Shown here piece by piece: positions 33,168 through 42,526 of a stretch of DNA of 64,000 nt. The stretch covers positions 219,837-283,836 of the forward strand of contig NZ_LYCK01000013.1 of assembly GCF_001679045.1 (NCBI RefSeq), written 5' to 3'. A program made the translations under genes and the position numbers. Numbering within the stretch: position 1 is the first letter of the stretch; each line of letters starts with the position of its first letter. The notes under the pieces are model-generated. The model was not told the origin of the DNA. It saw nothing but the letters and a program-made list of their open reading frames with translations, and ran no database searches. This DNA is from Haemophilus haemolyticus. GTDB taxonomy: Bacteria; Pseudomonadota; Gammaproteobacteria; Enterobacterales; Pasteurellaceae.

Positions 33168-35399
33168 ATGGTTGCTGTTCGTGGTTCTCATTTGTTAAAT
33201 CCGCAGGATTTTGTGATTGAACAATGGTGCGCTAGCTTAAAACTGGCAGAACAAACAGAAAAAAGTTTGAACGATGCGTGGTATTACGCACGTGACTTAA
33301 TGAGCACCCATTCCGATGAAATGAAGAATGCTACCTTGATGCTCCAGTCCGGCGTGGAAATGGTAGAGATTTTGCACGAACTTAATATGGATGCGGAAAC
33401 ATTGCTTACTGCCATGTTGTTTCCTATCGTTGCAAATAAATTAACAGACTGGGAAAGTCTAAAAGAAAAGTTTGGTGCGAAAATCACTAAATTGCTTAAA
33501 GGCGTGTTGGAGATGGATAACATCCGCCAACTCAATGCTAGCCATTCCGCTAACGCGTTACAAGTGGATAATGTTCGCCGTATGTTGCTGGCGATGGTGG
33601 ATGATTTCCGCTGCGTAATCATTAAACTTGCCGAGCGTATTACTTTCTTGCGTGATGCGGAGCATCGTTGTGCCGAAGAAGACAAAGTCCTTGCTGCCAA
33701 AGAATGTTCTTATATTTATGCCCCTCTTGCCAATCGTCTTGGGATTGGTCAGTTGAAATGGGAGTTAGAGGATTACTGCTTCCGTTATCTCCATCCTGAA
33801 CAATATCGCGCTATTGCTAAATTATTACAGGAACGTCGCCTCGATCGAGAACATTACATTGCTGATTTCGTTAGCGAGTTGAGCGGTTATTTACGCGAAA
33901 ATATCGAGCAAGTGGAAGTCTATGGTCGTCCGAAACATATTTATAGCATTTGGCGCAAAATGCAGAAAAAGCATCTTGAGTTTAGCGGTTTATATGATGT
34001 AAGAGCGGTCAGAATTATCGTGCAAAAATTACAAGATTGTTATACCGCACTTGGGATTGTTCATACTCAATTTAAACACCTACCCAAAGAATTTGACGAT
34101 TATGTCGCGAATCCGAAACCGAACGGTTATCAATCTATTCATACTGTTGTTTTAGGTAAAGGTGGCAAGCCAATTGAAGTGCAAATTCGAACCCAACAAA
34201 TGCATGATGATGCAGAGTTAGGTGTGGCGGCTCATTGGAAATATAAAGAGGGCAATACAGGCAGCATGTCTGCCTACGAAGAAAAAATTGCGTGGTTGCG
34301 TAAATTGTTAGCTTGGCAAGATGATATTACGGATTCTGGCGAAGTGATGGCAGAGCTGCGTAGCCAAGTGTTTGACGATCGTGTATATGTGTTTACGCCA
34401 AAAGGCGAAGTAGTGGATTTGCCAACGGGATCTACACCATTAGATTTTGCTTATGCAATTCATAGTGAAATTGGTCATCGCTGCATCGGGGCAAAAGTGG
34501 CAGGACGTATTGTGCCATTTACGTATCAGCTACAAATGGGTGATCAAATTGATATTATTACCCAGAAAAACCCGAACCCGAGCCGTGACTGGCTAAACCC
34601 CAATTTAGGATTTACTCACACTGCAAAATCTCGAGCCAAAATCCAGGCGTGGTTTAAAAAACAAGATCGCGATAAAAATATTCCAGCGGGTAAAGAATTA
34701 CTCGATAATGAATTAGCGCGTTTAAATTTAAGTATTAAGCAAGTGGAACCTTATGCGTTACCACGCTATAACTTGAAAAATTTGGATGATCTTTATGCGG
34801 GTATTGGCAGTGGCGATATTCGTTTAAATAACTTAATCAATTTTTTGCAAAGTAAATTGATTAAAGTGACCGCTGAAGAGGCTGATCAAGAGATTTTGCG
34901 TCATGTTGCTAACAAAAGTGCGGTGAATTCTCAGCAGAAATCTGAGAAAAAAAATGGCTATGTGATTGTGGAAGGTGTGGGCAATCTTATGCATCATATT
35001 GCACGTTGTTGCCAGCCTATTCCTGGTGATGCGATTGTTGGTTATATCACAATGGGGCGTGGTATTTCTATTCACAGAGCGGATTGTGAACAATTCTTAG
35101 ATTTACAAGCGGCTCACCCAGAGCGCGTGGTGGAATCAATTTGGGGCGAAAATTACGCAAGTGGTTTCCATATTAATATCCGTATTGTGGCAGGCGATCG
35201 CAATGGCTTATTGCGTGATATTACGACAGTTCTGGCAAATGAAAAAATTAGCGTGTTAGGGGTATCAAGCCGTGCTGATACCAAAAAACAGCTTGCTACC
35301 ATTGATATGGAAATTGAACTTCATAATGTTGAAAGTTTGAGTAAAATATTGGCTCGATTAGCAAAATTAGATGATGTTATCGAAGCGAAACGTTTATAA
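33168..35399 (+). CDS. relA: GTP pyrophosphokinase RelA
   Basis: The ribosome-associated (p)ppGpp synthetase of the stringent response. I took the ATG at 33168 (MVAVRGSHLL), with AAGGGGG upstream, giving 743 residues. Domains in order: an inactive HD-like hydrolase domain (the catalytic HD pair is replaced, about 60-190), synthetase (EFSGLYDVRAVRIIV near 275; PKPNGYQSIHT near 320), TGS (VYVFTPKGEVVDLP near 405), a zinc-finger/RIS region with HHIARCCQPIPGD near 610, and a C-terminal ACT domain. Lack of an intact HD site marks it as RelA rather than SpoT. Confidence 0.96.
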   Translation: MVAVRGSHLLNPQDFVIEQWCASLKLAEQTEKSLNDAWYYARDLMSTHSDEMKNATLMLQSGVEMVEILHELNMDAETLLTAMLFPIVANKLTDWESLKEKFGAKITKLLKGVLEMDNIRQLNASHSANALQVDNVRRMLLAMVDDFRCVIIKLAERITFLRDAEHRCAEEDKVLAAKECSYIYAPLANRLGIGQLKWELEDYCFRYLHPEQYRAIAKLLQERRLDREHYIADFVSELSGYLRENIEQVEVYGRPKHIYSIWRKMQKKHLEFSGLYDVRAVRIIVQKLQDCYTALGIVHTQFKHLPKEFDDYVANPKPNGYQSIHTVVLGKGGKPIEVQIRTQQMHDDAELGVAAHWKYKEGNTGSMSAYEEKIAWLRKLLAWQDDITDSGEVMAELRSQVFDDRVYVFTPKGEVVDLPTGSTPLDFAYAIHSEIGHRCIGAKVAGRIVPFTYQLQMGDQIDIITQKNPNPSRDWLNPNLGFTHTAKSRAKIQAWFKKQDRDKNIPAGKELLDNELARLNLSIKQVEPYALPRYNLKNLDDLYAGIGSGDIRLNNLINFLQSKLIKVTAEEADQEILRHVANKSAVNSQQKSEKKNGYVIVEGVGNLMHHIARCCQPIPGDAIVGYITMGRGISIHRADCEQFLDLQAAHPERVVESIWGENYASGFHINIRIVAGDRNGLLRDITTVLANEKISVLGVSSRADTKKQLATIDMEIELHNVESLSKILARLAKLDDVIEAKRL

Positions 35400-35413
35400 A
35401 AATAGGAAAATTT

Positions 35414-35770
35414 ATGTATAAAACGACGGGGCTAACCCATTTAATCAACTCCACTAAATATTCATTACAAGGCTTAAAAAGTGCGTTTAAAAATGAAACG
35501 GCTTTTCGCCACGAATGTTTTTTAGCCTGCATTTTAATTCCTCTTGCTTTCTTTTTAGGCGAAACAAAAATTGAAATTATCTTGATGATTTCTTCTGTTT
35601 TGCTTGTGATGGCGTTAGAACTTTTAAACAGTGCGGTGGAAGCTGTAGTTGATCGCATTGGTACAGAACGCCACGAACTTTCAGGGCGCGCGAAAGATCA
35701 AGGCTCTGCATCGGTATTTATTGCTCTTTGTATTGTCGGTATCGTTTGGGGCGGAATTTTATTCTTCTAG
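35414..35770 (+). CDS. dgkA: diacylglycerol kinase
   Basis: A small trimeric inner-membrane enzyme that phosphorylates diacylglycerol released during membrane-derived oligosaccharide or lipid A modification. The 118-residue protein has three membrane helices. The family signature LELLNSAVEAVVDRIG (about residues 69-84) contains the catalytic Glu and the Mg-binding region. The N-terminal amphipathic part includes AFKNETAFRHE (about 24-34). It follows relA by 14 bases. Confidence 0.95.
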   Translation: MYKTTGLTHLINSTKYSLQGLKSAFKNETAFRHECFLACILIPLAFFLGETKIEIILMISSVLLVMALELLNSAVEAVVDRIGTERHELSGRAKDQGSASVFIALCIVGIVWGGILFF

Positions 35771-35777
35771 CCCTTTA

Positions 35778-35807
35778 AAAGTGCGGTAAGTTTTTACCGC
35801 ATTTTTG
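35778..35807 (+). terminator. terminator after dgkA containing an uptake signal
   Basis: AAGTGCGGTAA pairs with TTACCGCATTTTT across a four-base loop. Confidence 0.75.
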
Positions 35808-35852
35808 ATTTATCCAATCATGTCAAAATCATTTATAAAAATAAGGAAAAAT

Positions 35853-36785
<933 letters not shown>

Positions 36786-36786
<1 letters not shown>

Positions 36787-37832
36787 TGCAAAATAATTTA
36801 AATTTACACCGCACTTTGCGTGGCATTGCTTCGGTGATTATTATCTTAGCTGGCGTTGCATTGGCGGCAGAAATTGTGGTGCCATTCTTGCTATCGCTAT
36901 TTATCGCGATAATTTGTTCACCGATGATTAAGGCGATGACGCAACGCCGAATTCCTCATTGGTTGGCCATTACTTTGCTTTTCATCTTGATTTCTTTGGT
37001 GTTTTTCTTATTAGTCGGGCTGATTAACAGCACTGCAAGAGAATTCACCCAATCAATTCCACAATATAAAGTTTTGCTTTCACAACGCGTGAGTGATTTA
37101 ACTGAATTGTTGCAACGTTTCAATCTGCCTTTGACGCTTTCGCGTGAAACCATCCAAGAAAATTTTGACCCAAGCATCATTATGAATTTTGTGAGCCGAG
37201 TATTGCTGAATTTCTCTGGTGTGGTGAGTAATGTGTTTGTTTTAGTGTTGGTCGTGATTTTTATGCTTGCTGAAGCACCAACGATGAAACATAAATTTGC
37301 TATGGTGATTAGTTCAACACCTCATGACGCAGCCAAAGAAGAACGCCATATTGATCGCGTTTTGCAAGGCATAATTGGTTATCTTGGCATTAAAAGTATC
37401 ACGAGTTTGCTTACTGGTGTTGGTATTTTTATTTTGTTAGAGGCTTGTGGGGTTCAATATGCCATTTTGTGGGCAACCTTGAGTTTCTTGCTGAATTATA
37501 TTCCGAATATTGGTTCTATCATTGCGGCTATTCCGATTATTGTTCAAGCCTTATTACTAAATGGTTTTGGTGTTGGCTTTGGCGCGGCAATCGGTGTTAT
37601 TGCGATTAATATGGTTGTCGGTAACATTATTGAGCCTAAAATGATGGGACAACGATTAGGGCTGTCAACCTTAGTGGTGTTCCTTTCATTATTATTTTGG
37701 GGATGGTTACTGGGAACAGTGGGAATGCTACTGTCTGTTCCTTTGACGATGGCATTAAAAATTGCCTTGGAATCTAGCCCCAATACGGCGAAATATGCCT
37801 GTCTATTGGGTGATGTTGAAGATTTCAAATAG
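36786..37832 (+). CDS. AI-2E family transporter (PerM-like)
   Basis: A 348-residue inner-membrane protein with about eight hydrophobic segments, of the UPF0118/AI-2E family. The conserved C-terminal FLLNYIPNIGSIIAAIPII (about residues 238-256) and GNIIEPKMMGQRLGLS (about 280-295) are clear. Members export diverse small molecules or ions; the substrate here is unknown. The start is a GTG overlapping the last base of the glnB stop, so translation is coupled to glnB. Confidence 0.85.
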
Positions 37833-37844
37833 ATTTTATAGAGA

Positions 37845-37875
37845 AAGTGCGGTGAATTTTCACCGCATTTTTTAT
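37845..37875 (+). terminator. terminator with uptake signal, between perM-like gene and priA
   Basis: AAGTGCGGTGAA pairs with TTCACCGCATTTTTT; the two flanking genes converge on it. Confidence 0.8.
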
Positions 37876-40064
37876 GATAAGTCTTGCGGATCAACATCCA
37901 AAATTAACCGAACTTGGCTGTTTTTTTCAAGTTCGGCTTGTTGATATTCTCTCAATGCTTTTTGCAACGTCATTCTTGACGGATGTTGCAATAATAACTG
38001 CCAGCGGTATTGCCCCGCTTTCTTGCTGAACGGTGCAGGCATAGGGCCAAGCATTTGCAATCCCGTGATTTGCTTTGATTGAAAAAAATCTGCAATTTGA
38101 CTTAAGCAATTTTCTGCAAGCTCAGAATGTCGAGCCTGTGCTTTGAATAACGCCTGAAAAGTGAAAGGTGGCAATCCCATTGAATGGCGTAATTGTAAGG
38201 TTTCTTTTGCAAAAACTTGGTAGCCATTCGCTAATAACGTGGTAAGCAAAGGATGATCTGGATAATGTGTTTGTAGCACGACTTCGCCTTGTTTATCGGC
38301 ACGTCCAGCACGTCCAGCAACCTGAATATAAAGTTGAGCTAAGCGTTCTTCTGCACGAAAATCCAGTGAAAATAATGCACTATCTACATTCACTAAGGCA
38401 ACGAGAGTAACATTCGGAAAATGATGTCCTTTCACGAGCATTTGTGTGCCAATCAAAATTTGGCTTTTGCCTTGTTGAATATCTTCTAAATAACCTTCCA
38501 ATTTCCCTTTACGCGCAGTGCTATCGCGGTCGATTCGAGCCACAGAATAATGAGGAAATAGCATTTTCAAGGTTTCTTCTAATTGTTCCGTGCCGAGACC
38601 TGTGGTGACTAAATGAGTCGAGCCGCAATCACCACATTGTTGAGGAATAGTTTTCTGTGCACCACAATGATGACAACGCAATACATTTTGATGCTGATGA
38701 TACGTATAAGGTTTTTCACAATGAGGGCATTGTGCAATCCAACCACATTCATGGCAAAGCAACACAGGGGCAAAGCCACGACGATTTAAGAAAAGCAACA
38801 CTTGATTGCCTTTTTCGAGGTGAGCTTTCATTCGGTCCAATAAGGGTTTTGAAAGACCGTTTTGTATGTTTTGATTTTTCAAATCAATAACGAAATGACG
38901 AAGTGCGGTAGAATTCCCCGCTCTTTTTGATAAAACTAAATGTTGGTATTTGCCGTTTTGTACATTATTAATACTTTCTAAACTTGGTGTAGCAGAACCC
39001 ATTAATACCGCAATATTTAGTTTTTGAGCCAGTACAATAGCCAGGTCTCGCGCGTGATAACGCCAGCTGTCTTGCTGTTTGTAAGACGCATCGTGTTCTT
39101 CGTCCAAAATAATTGCACCAAGATTAGAAAATTGCGTGAACAATGCCGATCTCGTGCCAATCATAATGGCACTTTGTCCAGAACGCGCACGATCCCATAC
39201 ATAAAGCCGTTGCGTATCGGTTAAATTAGAATGCAGCACATCAATTTCTACATTGAAACGTGCTTTGAAACGGTGCACCGTTTGTGGTGTTAGCCCGATT
39301 TCGGGTACAAGCACTAGTACCTGTTTACCCGATTTTAAAACTTCTTCAATATATTGCAGATAAATTTCTGTTTTGCCTGAACCAGTTACCCCATCGAGCA
39401 GCCATACGTTGAAACCAGAATGAAAGAGCAATTGACTAAACACTAAGGCTTGCTGCTTATTTAAGGTTAAGCGATTTTCAGCATTGACAATTGGGTTATC
39501 TCCTAAGCTTTGTTGCCAGCTTAGGGGCTTTGTTTGGATAGTAATTTCCTCAATAAACCCTTTGGCTTTTAAGGCTGACCAAATCGCGGAGGAAAACTCA
39601 TTATTGCCTTTTTTAAGATCAGCTTTAGATAAGCATTGTAGGGCTTCAACTTGCTTTTTCGAGCGTTTTAACAGGCCTTGTTCAAGCGCATTTTTCCCCG
39701 CATCTGTAATTTGCCAAAAAGTGCGGTCATTTTTCACCGCACTTTCGCCGTTACGCAATTTCACAGGCAAGGCTTGAAATAAGACATCGCCTAATCCCGC
39801 TTGATAATAATTTGCAGCCCAATGAAGCCAATCCCAATAAATTGGGGTAAAGAGCGGTGCGAAATCTAATGGTTGAAGAATGGTTTTGAGTTTATCCTCT
39901 GGCACGTCAGATTTTGTCGGGAAATCAGCCACAATCGCGACACGTTTTTGCGTACCAAAAGGCACAAGAACGCGCATACCGATTTGTAATAAAACATCAT
40001 CGGGGACGAGATAATCAAATAAACGAGGAAGCGGCACAGCCAGTGCCACTCGGACAATTTTCAT
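37872..40064 (-). CDS. priA: primosomal protein N' (replication restart helicase PriA)
   Basis: PriA recognises stalled forks and D-loops and reloads the replicative helicase. I took the ATG at 40064 (MKIVRVALAVPLPRLFDY), giving 730 residues. The longer frame would run into the trmB coding region. Seen: the N-terminal 3'-end-binding domain, Walker A GVTGSGKTE, Walker B LDEEHD, and eight paired zinc cysteines in CHECGWIAQCPHC, CHHCG and CGDCG, followed by helicase domain 2 (GLGTEQLEE...). trmB is divergent, 84 bases away. Confidence 0.96.
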   Translation of the reverse strand: MKIVRVALAVPLPRLFDYLVPDDVLLQIGMRVLVPFGTQKRVAIVADFPTKSDVPEDKLKTILQPLDFAPLFTPIYWDWLHWAANYYQAGLGDVLFQALPVKLRNGESAVKNDRTFWQITDAGKNALEQGLLKRSKKQVEALQCLSKADLKKGNNEFSSAIWSALKAKGFIEEITIQTKPLSWQQSLGDNPIVNAENRLTLNKQQALVFSQLLFHSGFNVWLLDGVTGSGKTEIYLQYIEEVLKSGKQVLVLVPEIGLTPQTVHRFKARFNVEIDVLHSNLTDTQRLYVWDRARSGQSAIMIGTRSALFTQFSNLGAIILDEEHDASYKQQDSWRYHARDLAIVLAQKLNIAVLMGSATPSLESINNVQNGKYQHLVLSKRAGNSTALRHFVIDLKNQNIQNGLSKPLLDRMKAHLEKGNQVLLFLNRRGFAPVLLCHECGWIAQCPHCEKPYTYHQHQNVLRCHHCGAQKTIPQQCGDCGSTHLVTTGLGTEQLEETLKMLFPHYSVARIDRDSTARKGKLEGYLEDIQQGKSQILIGTQMLVKGHHFPNVTLVALVNVDSALFSLDFRAEERLAQLYIQVAGRAGRADKQGEVVLQTHYPDHPLLTTLLANGYQVFAKETLQLRHSMGLPPFTFQALFKAQARHSELAENCLSQIADFFQSKQITGLQMLGPMPAPFSKKAGQYRWQLLLQHPSRMTLQKALREYQQAELEKNSQVRLILDVDPQDLS

Positions 40065-40148
40065 AATCAACCTTGGGAAAAAATTTGCCCTATTATACGA
40101 GAAAAACGTGTATAATCGCCGCCAATTTTTTTCATGAACAAGATTTTT

Positions 40149-40889
40149 ATGACACAAACTTTTGCTGATCAAAAACGTAAAACCGTTGAAACCGCAGAAT
40201 TTACCGAAGATGGCCGCTATAAACGCAAAGTCCGTAGTTTTGTTCTCCGCACTGGTCGTTTGAGCGAATTTCAGAAAAACATGATGAATGATAACTGGGG
40301 AACACTTGGTTTAGATTATCAAACGGAACCTTTTGATTTTGCGAAGATTTATGGCAATGATAATCCAGTTGTATTAGAAATTGGCTTTGGTATGGGAAAA
40401 TCGCTCGTGGATATGGCTTTTGCTAATCCCGACAAAAATTACCTTGGTATTGAAGTTCATACTCCAGGTGTTGGTGCTTGTATTGCTTATGCAGTGGAAA
40501 AAGGCGTAACGAATCTCCGCGTGATTTGTCATGATGCCACGGAAATTTTACGAGATAGTATTGCAGATGGTGCGCTTGGCGGTTTGCAATTATTTTTCCC
40601 CGATCCTTGGCATAAAGCAAAGCATCATAAACGTCGTATTGTTCAACCGCACTTTGTGGCACAAGTTGTGCAAAAATTAGGTGGAAATGGTTTTATCCAT
40701 ATGGCGACAGACTGGGAAAATTATGCAGAGCAAATGTTAGAAGTATTAAGCGCAAACACCGATTTAGTGAACATCTCAAAAAGTGGTGATTATATTCCAA
40801 GACCAGATTTTAGACCTTTAACTAAATTTGAAGCCAGAGGCCACAGACTTGGTCATGGTGTTTGGGATTTATACTTTGTGAAGAAATAA
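40149..40889 (+). CDS. trmB: tRNA (guanine-46-N7)-methyltransferase
   Basis: Forms m7G46 in the variable loop of tRNA with SAM. The product has 246 residues from the ATG at 40149 ([11 protein letters not shown]). An ATG five codons upstream is a possible alternative. Motifs: SAM site [10 protein letters not shown] (about residue 81), [18 protein letters not shown] (about 154-171) with the conserved PDPW and basic tRNA-binding segment, and the C-terminal [17 protein letters not shown] (about 224). Confidence 0.96.
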   Translation: MTQTFADQKRKTVETAEFTEDGRYKRKVRSFVLRTGRLSEFQKNMMNDNWGTLGLDYQTEPFDFAKIYGNDNPVVLEIGFGMGKSLVDMAFANPDKNYLGIEVHTPGVGACIAYAVEKGVTNLRVICHDATEILRDSIADGALGGLQLFFPDPWHKAKHHKRRIVQPHFVAQVVQKLGGNGFIHMATDWENYAEQMLEVLSANTDLVNISKSGDYIPRPDFRPLTKFEARGHRLGHGVWDLYFVKK

Positions 40890-41006
40890 GCCTATTTTGG
40901 GCAAGTTAACTTTTGGGTGAAGATTGATGTTGGGGAAATCCGATGCCAAATTCACGAATTTAATATAGAATACTGATTTGAATACGACCTTAATAGGAGA
41001 AATACC

Positions 41007-41351
41007 ATGTCTAAATCTTACAATCAACGTCAACGCAAAAAACTTCACCTTGCTGAATTCCAAGAACTTGGTTTCCTTGTAAATTTCCAATTTGCAGAAG
41101 GTACTGCGATTGAAACTGTAGATGAAATCGTTGATCGTTTTATTAACGAAGTGATTCAACCAAATGGTCTAGCTTATGAAGGTAGCGGGTATTTACATTG
41201 GGAAGGCTTAGTTTGCCTAGAAAAAATTGGTAAATGTGATGAAAGCCACCGCGAAACTGTGAAAAAATGGTTAGAAACCAATGGCTTGCAAAAAATTGAA
41301 GTAAGCGAATTATTTGATATTTGGTGGGAATATCCAGCAAAAGCAGAGTAA
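41007..41351 (+). CDS. yggL: YggL family 50S ribosome-binding protein (DUF469)
   Basis: A 114-residue protein of the DUF469/YggL family. It begins with a basic SYNQRQRKKLHLAEFQELGF (start SYNQRQR) and ends with the conserved LFDIWWEYP. The E. coli homologue associates with the large ribosomal subunit. In E. coli it also neighbours trmB and mutY. RBS ATAGGAGAA is strong, and the gene has its own downstream terminator. Confidence 0.88.
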   Translation: MSKSYNQRQRKKLHLAEFQELGFLVNFQFAEGTAIETVDEIVDRFINEVIQPNGLAYEGSGYLHWEGLVCLEKIGKCDESHRETVKKWLETNGLQKIEVSELFDIWWEYPAKAE

Positions 41352-41361
41352 TTTGATTTAA

Positions 41362-41396
41362 AAACAGCATGGCATAAATCGCTGTGCTGTTTTATT
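41362..41396 (+). terminator. intrinsic terminator after yggL
   Basis: AAAACAGCA at 41362-41370 pairs with TGCTGTTTT at 41386-41394. Confidence 0.8.
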
Positions 41397-41432
41397 AAAA
41401 ATATTAGCGAAATTTACCGTACTTTCGATTTT

Positions 41433-41446
41433 TTGATCTATCACAA
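41433..41446. promoter_or_regulatory. candidate FNR site upstream of napF
   Basis: TTGAT-CTAT-CACAA matches the FNR consensus with a perfect left half and two mismatches on the right, 120 bases before napF. Just downstream, TACCCAT...AGGTA (41471-41485) resembles an inverted pair of NarP-type heptamers, but with non-standard spacing. Confidence 0.5.
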
Positions 41447-41565
41447 ATAAAGCTCAATAATTTAACAATCTACCCATTTTAGGTAGTTCATATTGTAACT
41501 GTTGCGTCGCATAATTCTACGCCTTAAAAAAGCATTTGTTTATTTATCCACAAAAGGCACGCTCG

Positions 41566-42096
41566 ATGACCGTTGAAAACTTACCCCGCAGACAGTTTTT
41601 ACGAGGTAAATTCTTAACGTCTTTACATTCAGAAAATGAGCAAAAACAAGGCTTTGATGGAATTCGCCCTCCTTGGGCTGTGGAAAATTCCATTTTTGTG
41701 GAGCAATGTACTCGCTGTGGCGATTGTCTTTCTGTCTGTGAAACCAATATTTTGGTGAAAGGCGATGGAGGCTTTCCTGAAGTTCGTTTTGATAATGGCG
41801 AATGTACTTTTTGTGGAAAATGCGTAGATGTGTGTAAACAACCTATTTTTCATTCTCGCGATGAAAAACCTTGGTTACACAAAATCGAAATTGGCATGGC
41901 TTGTTTAAGCCAACATCGCATTGAGTGCCGTTCTTGCCAAGACAGTTGCCCGATGAGAGCAATTAGTTTTCGTCTGCAAATGGGCGGAGTGGCGCAGCCT
42001 TTAGTGAATATGGATGTTTGTAACGGCTGTGGGGCTTGTTTACAGGGGTGTCCAGTGAATGCGATTAAAATTAGTTATCTAAAACAAAATGAGTAA
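41566..42096 (+). CDS. napF: ferredoxin-type protein NapF
   Basis: A cytoplasmic iron-sulfur protein that helps assemble or activate the NapA precursor. The 176-residue product (start at 41566, MTVENLPRRQFLRG) has four Cys clusters: CTRCGDCLSVC, CTFCGKCVDVC, a CxxxxxxxCRSCQDSC group near residues 112-128, and CNGCGACLQGC. The first gene of the nap operon; its end overlaps napD by eight bases. The RRQFLRG near the start resembles a Tat-like motif but no hydrophobic core follows. Confidence 0.92.
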   Translation: MTVENLPRRQFLRGKFLTSLHSENEQKQGFDGIRPPWAVENSIFVEQCTRCGDCLSVCETNILVKGDGGFPEVRFDNGECTFCGKCVDVCKQPIFHSRDEKPWLHKIEIGMACLSQHRIECRSCQDSCPMRAISFRLQMGGVAQPLVNMDVCNGCGACLQGCPVNAIKISYLKQNE

Positions 42097-42370
42097 TACA
42101 AATTTATCTCCGGAAAGCGCAAAAGATTGGCATGTTGTTGGGCTAATTGTTCAAGGTAATCCAGAAAAATTTGCGGCAATTCGAACCGCACTTTTAGCGA
42201 TTGAGCATACTGAAATTCCAACTTTTGATGAAAAATTTGGGAAGATGGTCGTAGTGATGCAATCGCATGATCAACATATTCTGCTAGATAATATGGAAAG
42301 CGTGAAAGACATTGATGGTGTTATTAATGTGTCATTGGTGTATCACGAGCAAGACGAGCAGAAGAAATAA
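42089..42370 (+). CDS. napD: NapA signal-peptide-binding chaperone NapD
   Basis: A small cytoplasmic chaperone (93 residues) that binds the twin-arginine signal peptide of NapA until its cofactors are inserted. The ferredoxin-like fold is suggested by DWHVVGLIVQGNPEKFAAI near residue 11 (quoted as DWHVVGLIV) and DIDGVINVSLVYHEQ near residue 72. It overlaps napF. The next gene, napA, encodes the client protein. Confidence 0.92.
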   Translation: MSNTNLSPESAKDWHVVGLIVQGNPEKFAAIRTALLAIEHTEIPTFDEKFGKMVVVMQSHDQHILLDNMESVKDIDGVINVSLVYHEQDEQKK

Positions 42371-42419
42371 ATTACTATAACAATACCTTTATTCTCTTGT
42401 AAGCAAGGGAAATGCTTAA

Positions 42420-42468
42420 AAGATAAAAGAAAAGTTTTTGTCTTTTATCGTAAGGCTACTGCCTTATA
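42420..42468 (+). other. two consecutive stem-loops between napD and napA
   Basis: GATAAAAGA at 42422-42430 pairs perfectly with TCTTTTATC at 42441-42449. Then TAAGGC at 42451-42456 pairs with GCCTTA at 42461-42466. No T run follows, so this is not a classical terminator. The 156-base gap is unusual in an otherwise overlapping operon, and the RNA may affect stability or napA translation. Confidence 0.5.
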
Positions 42469-42526
42469 GGTGTGTAAAAAAGTTTACATTTAATAATAAA
42501 TCAGTGTTTAACGTGGGGGAAACGCG

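Noticed and set aside
41471..41485. NarP-type inverted heptamers before napF
   Set aside because: The half-sites TACCCAT and TTAGGTA fit loosely but are one base apart rather than the usual two, so I mention it only with the FNR candidate.
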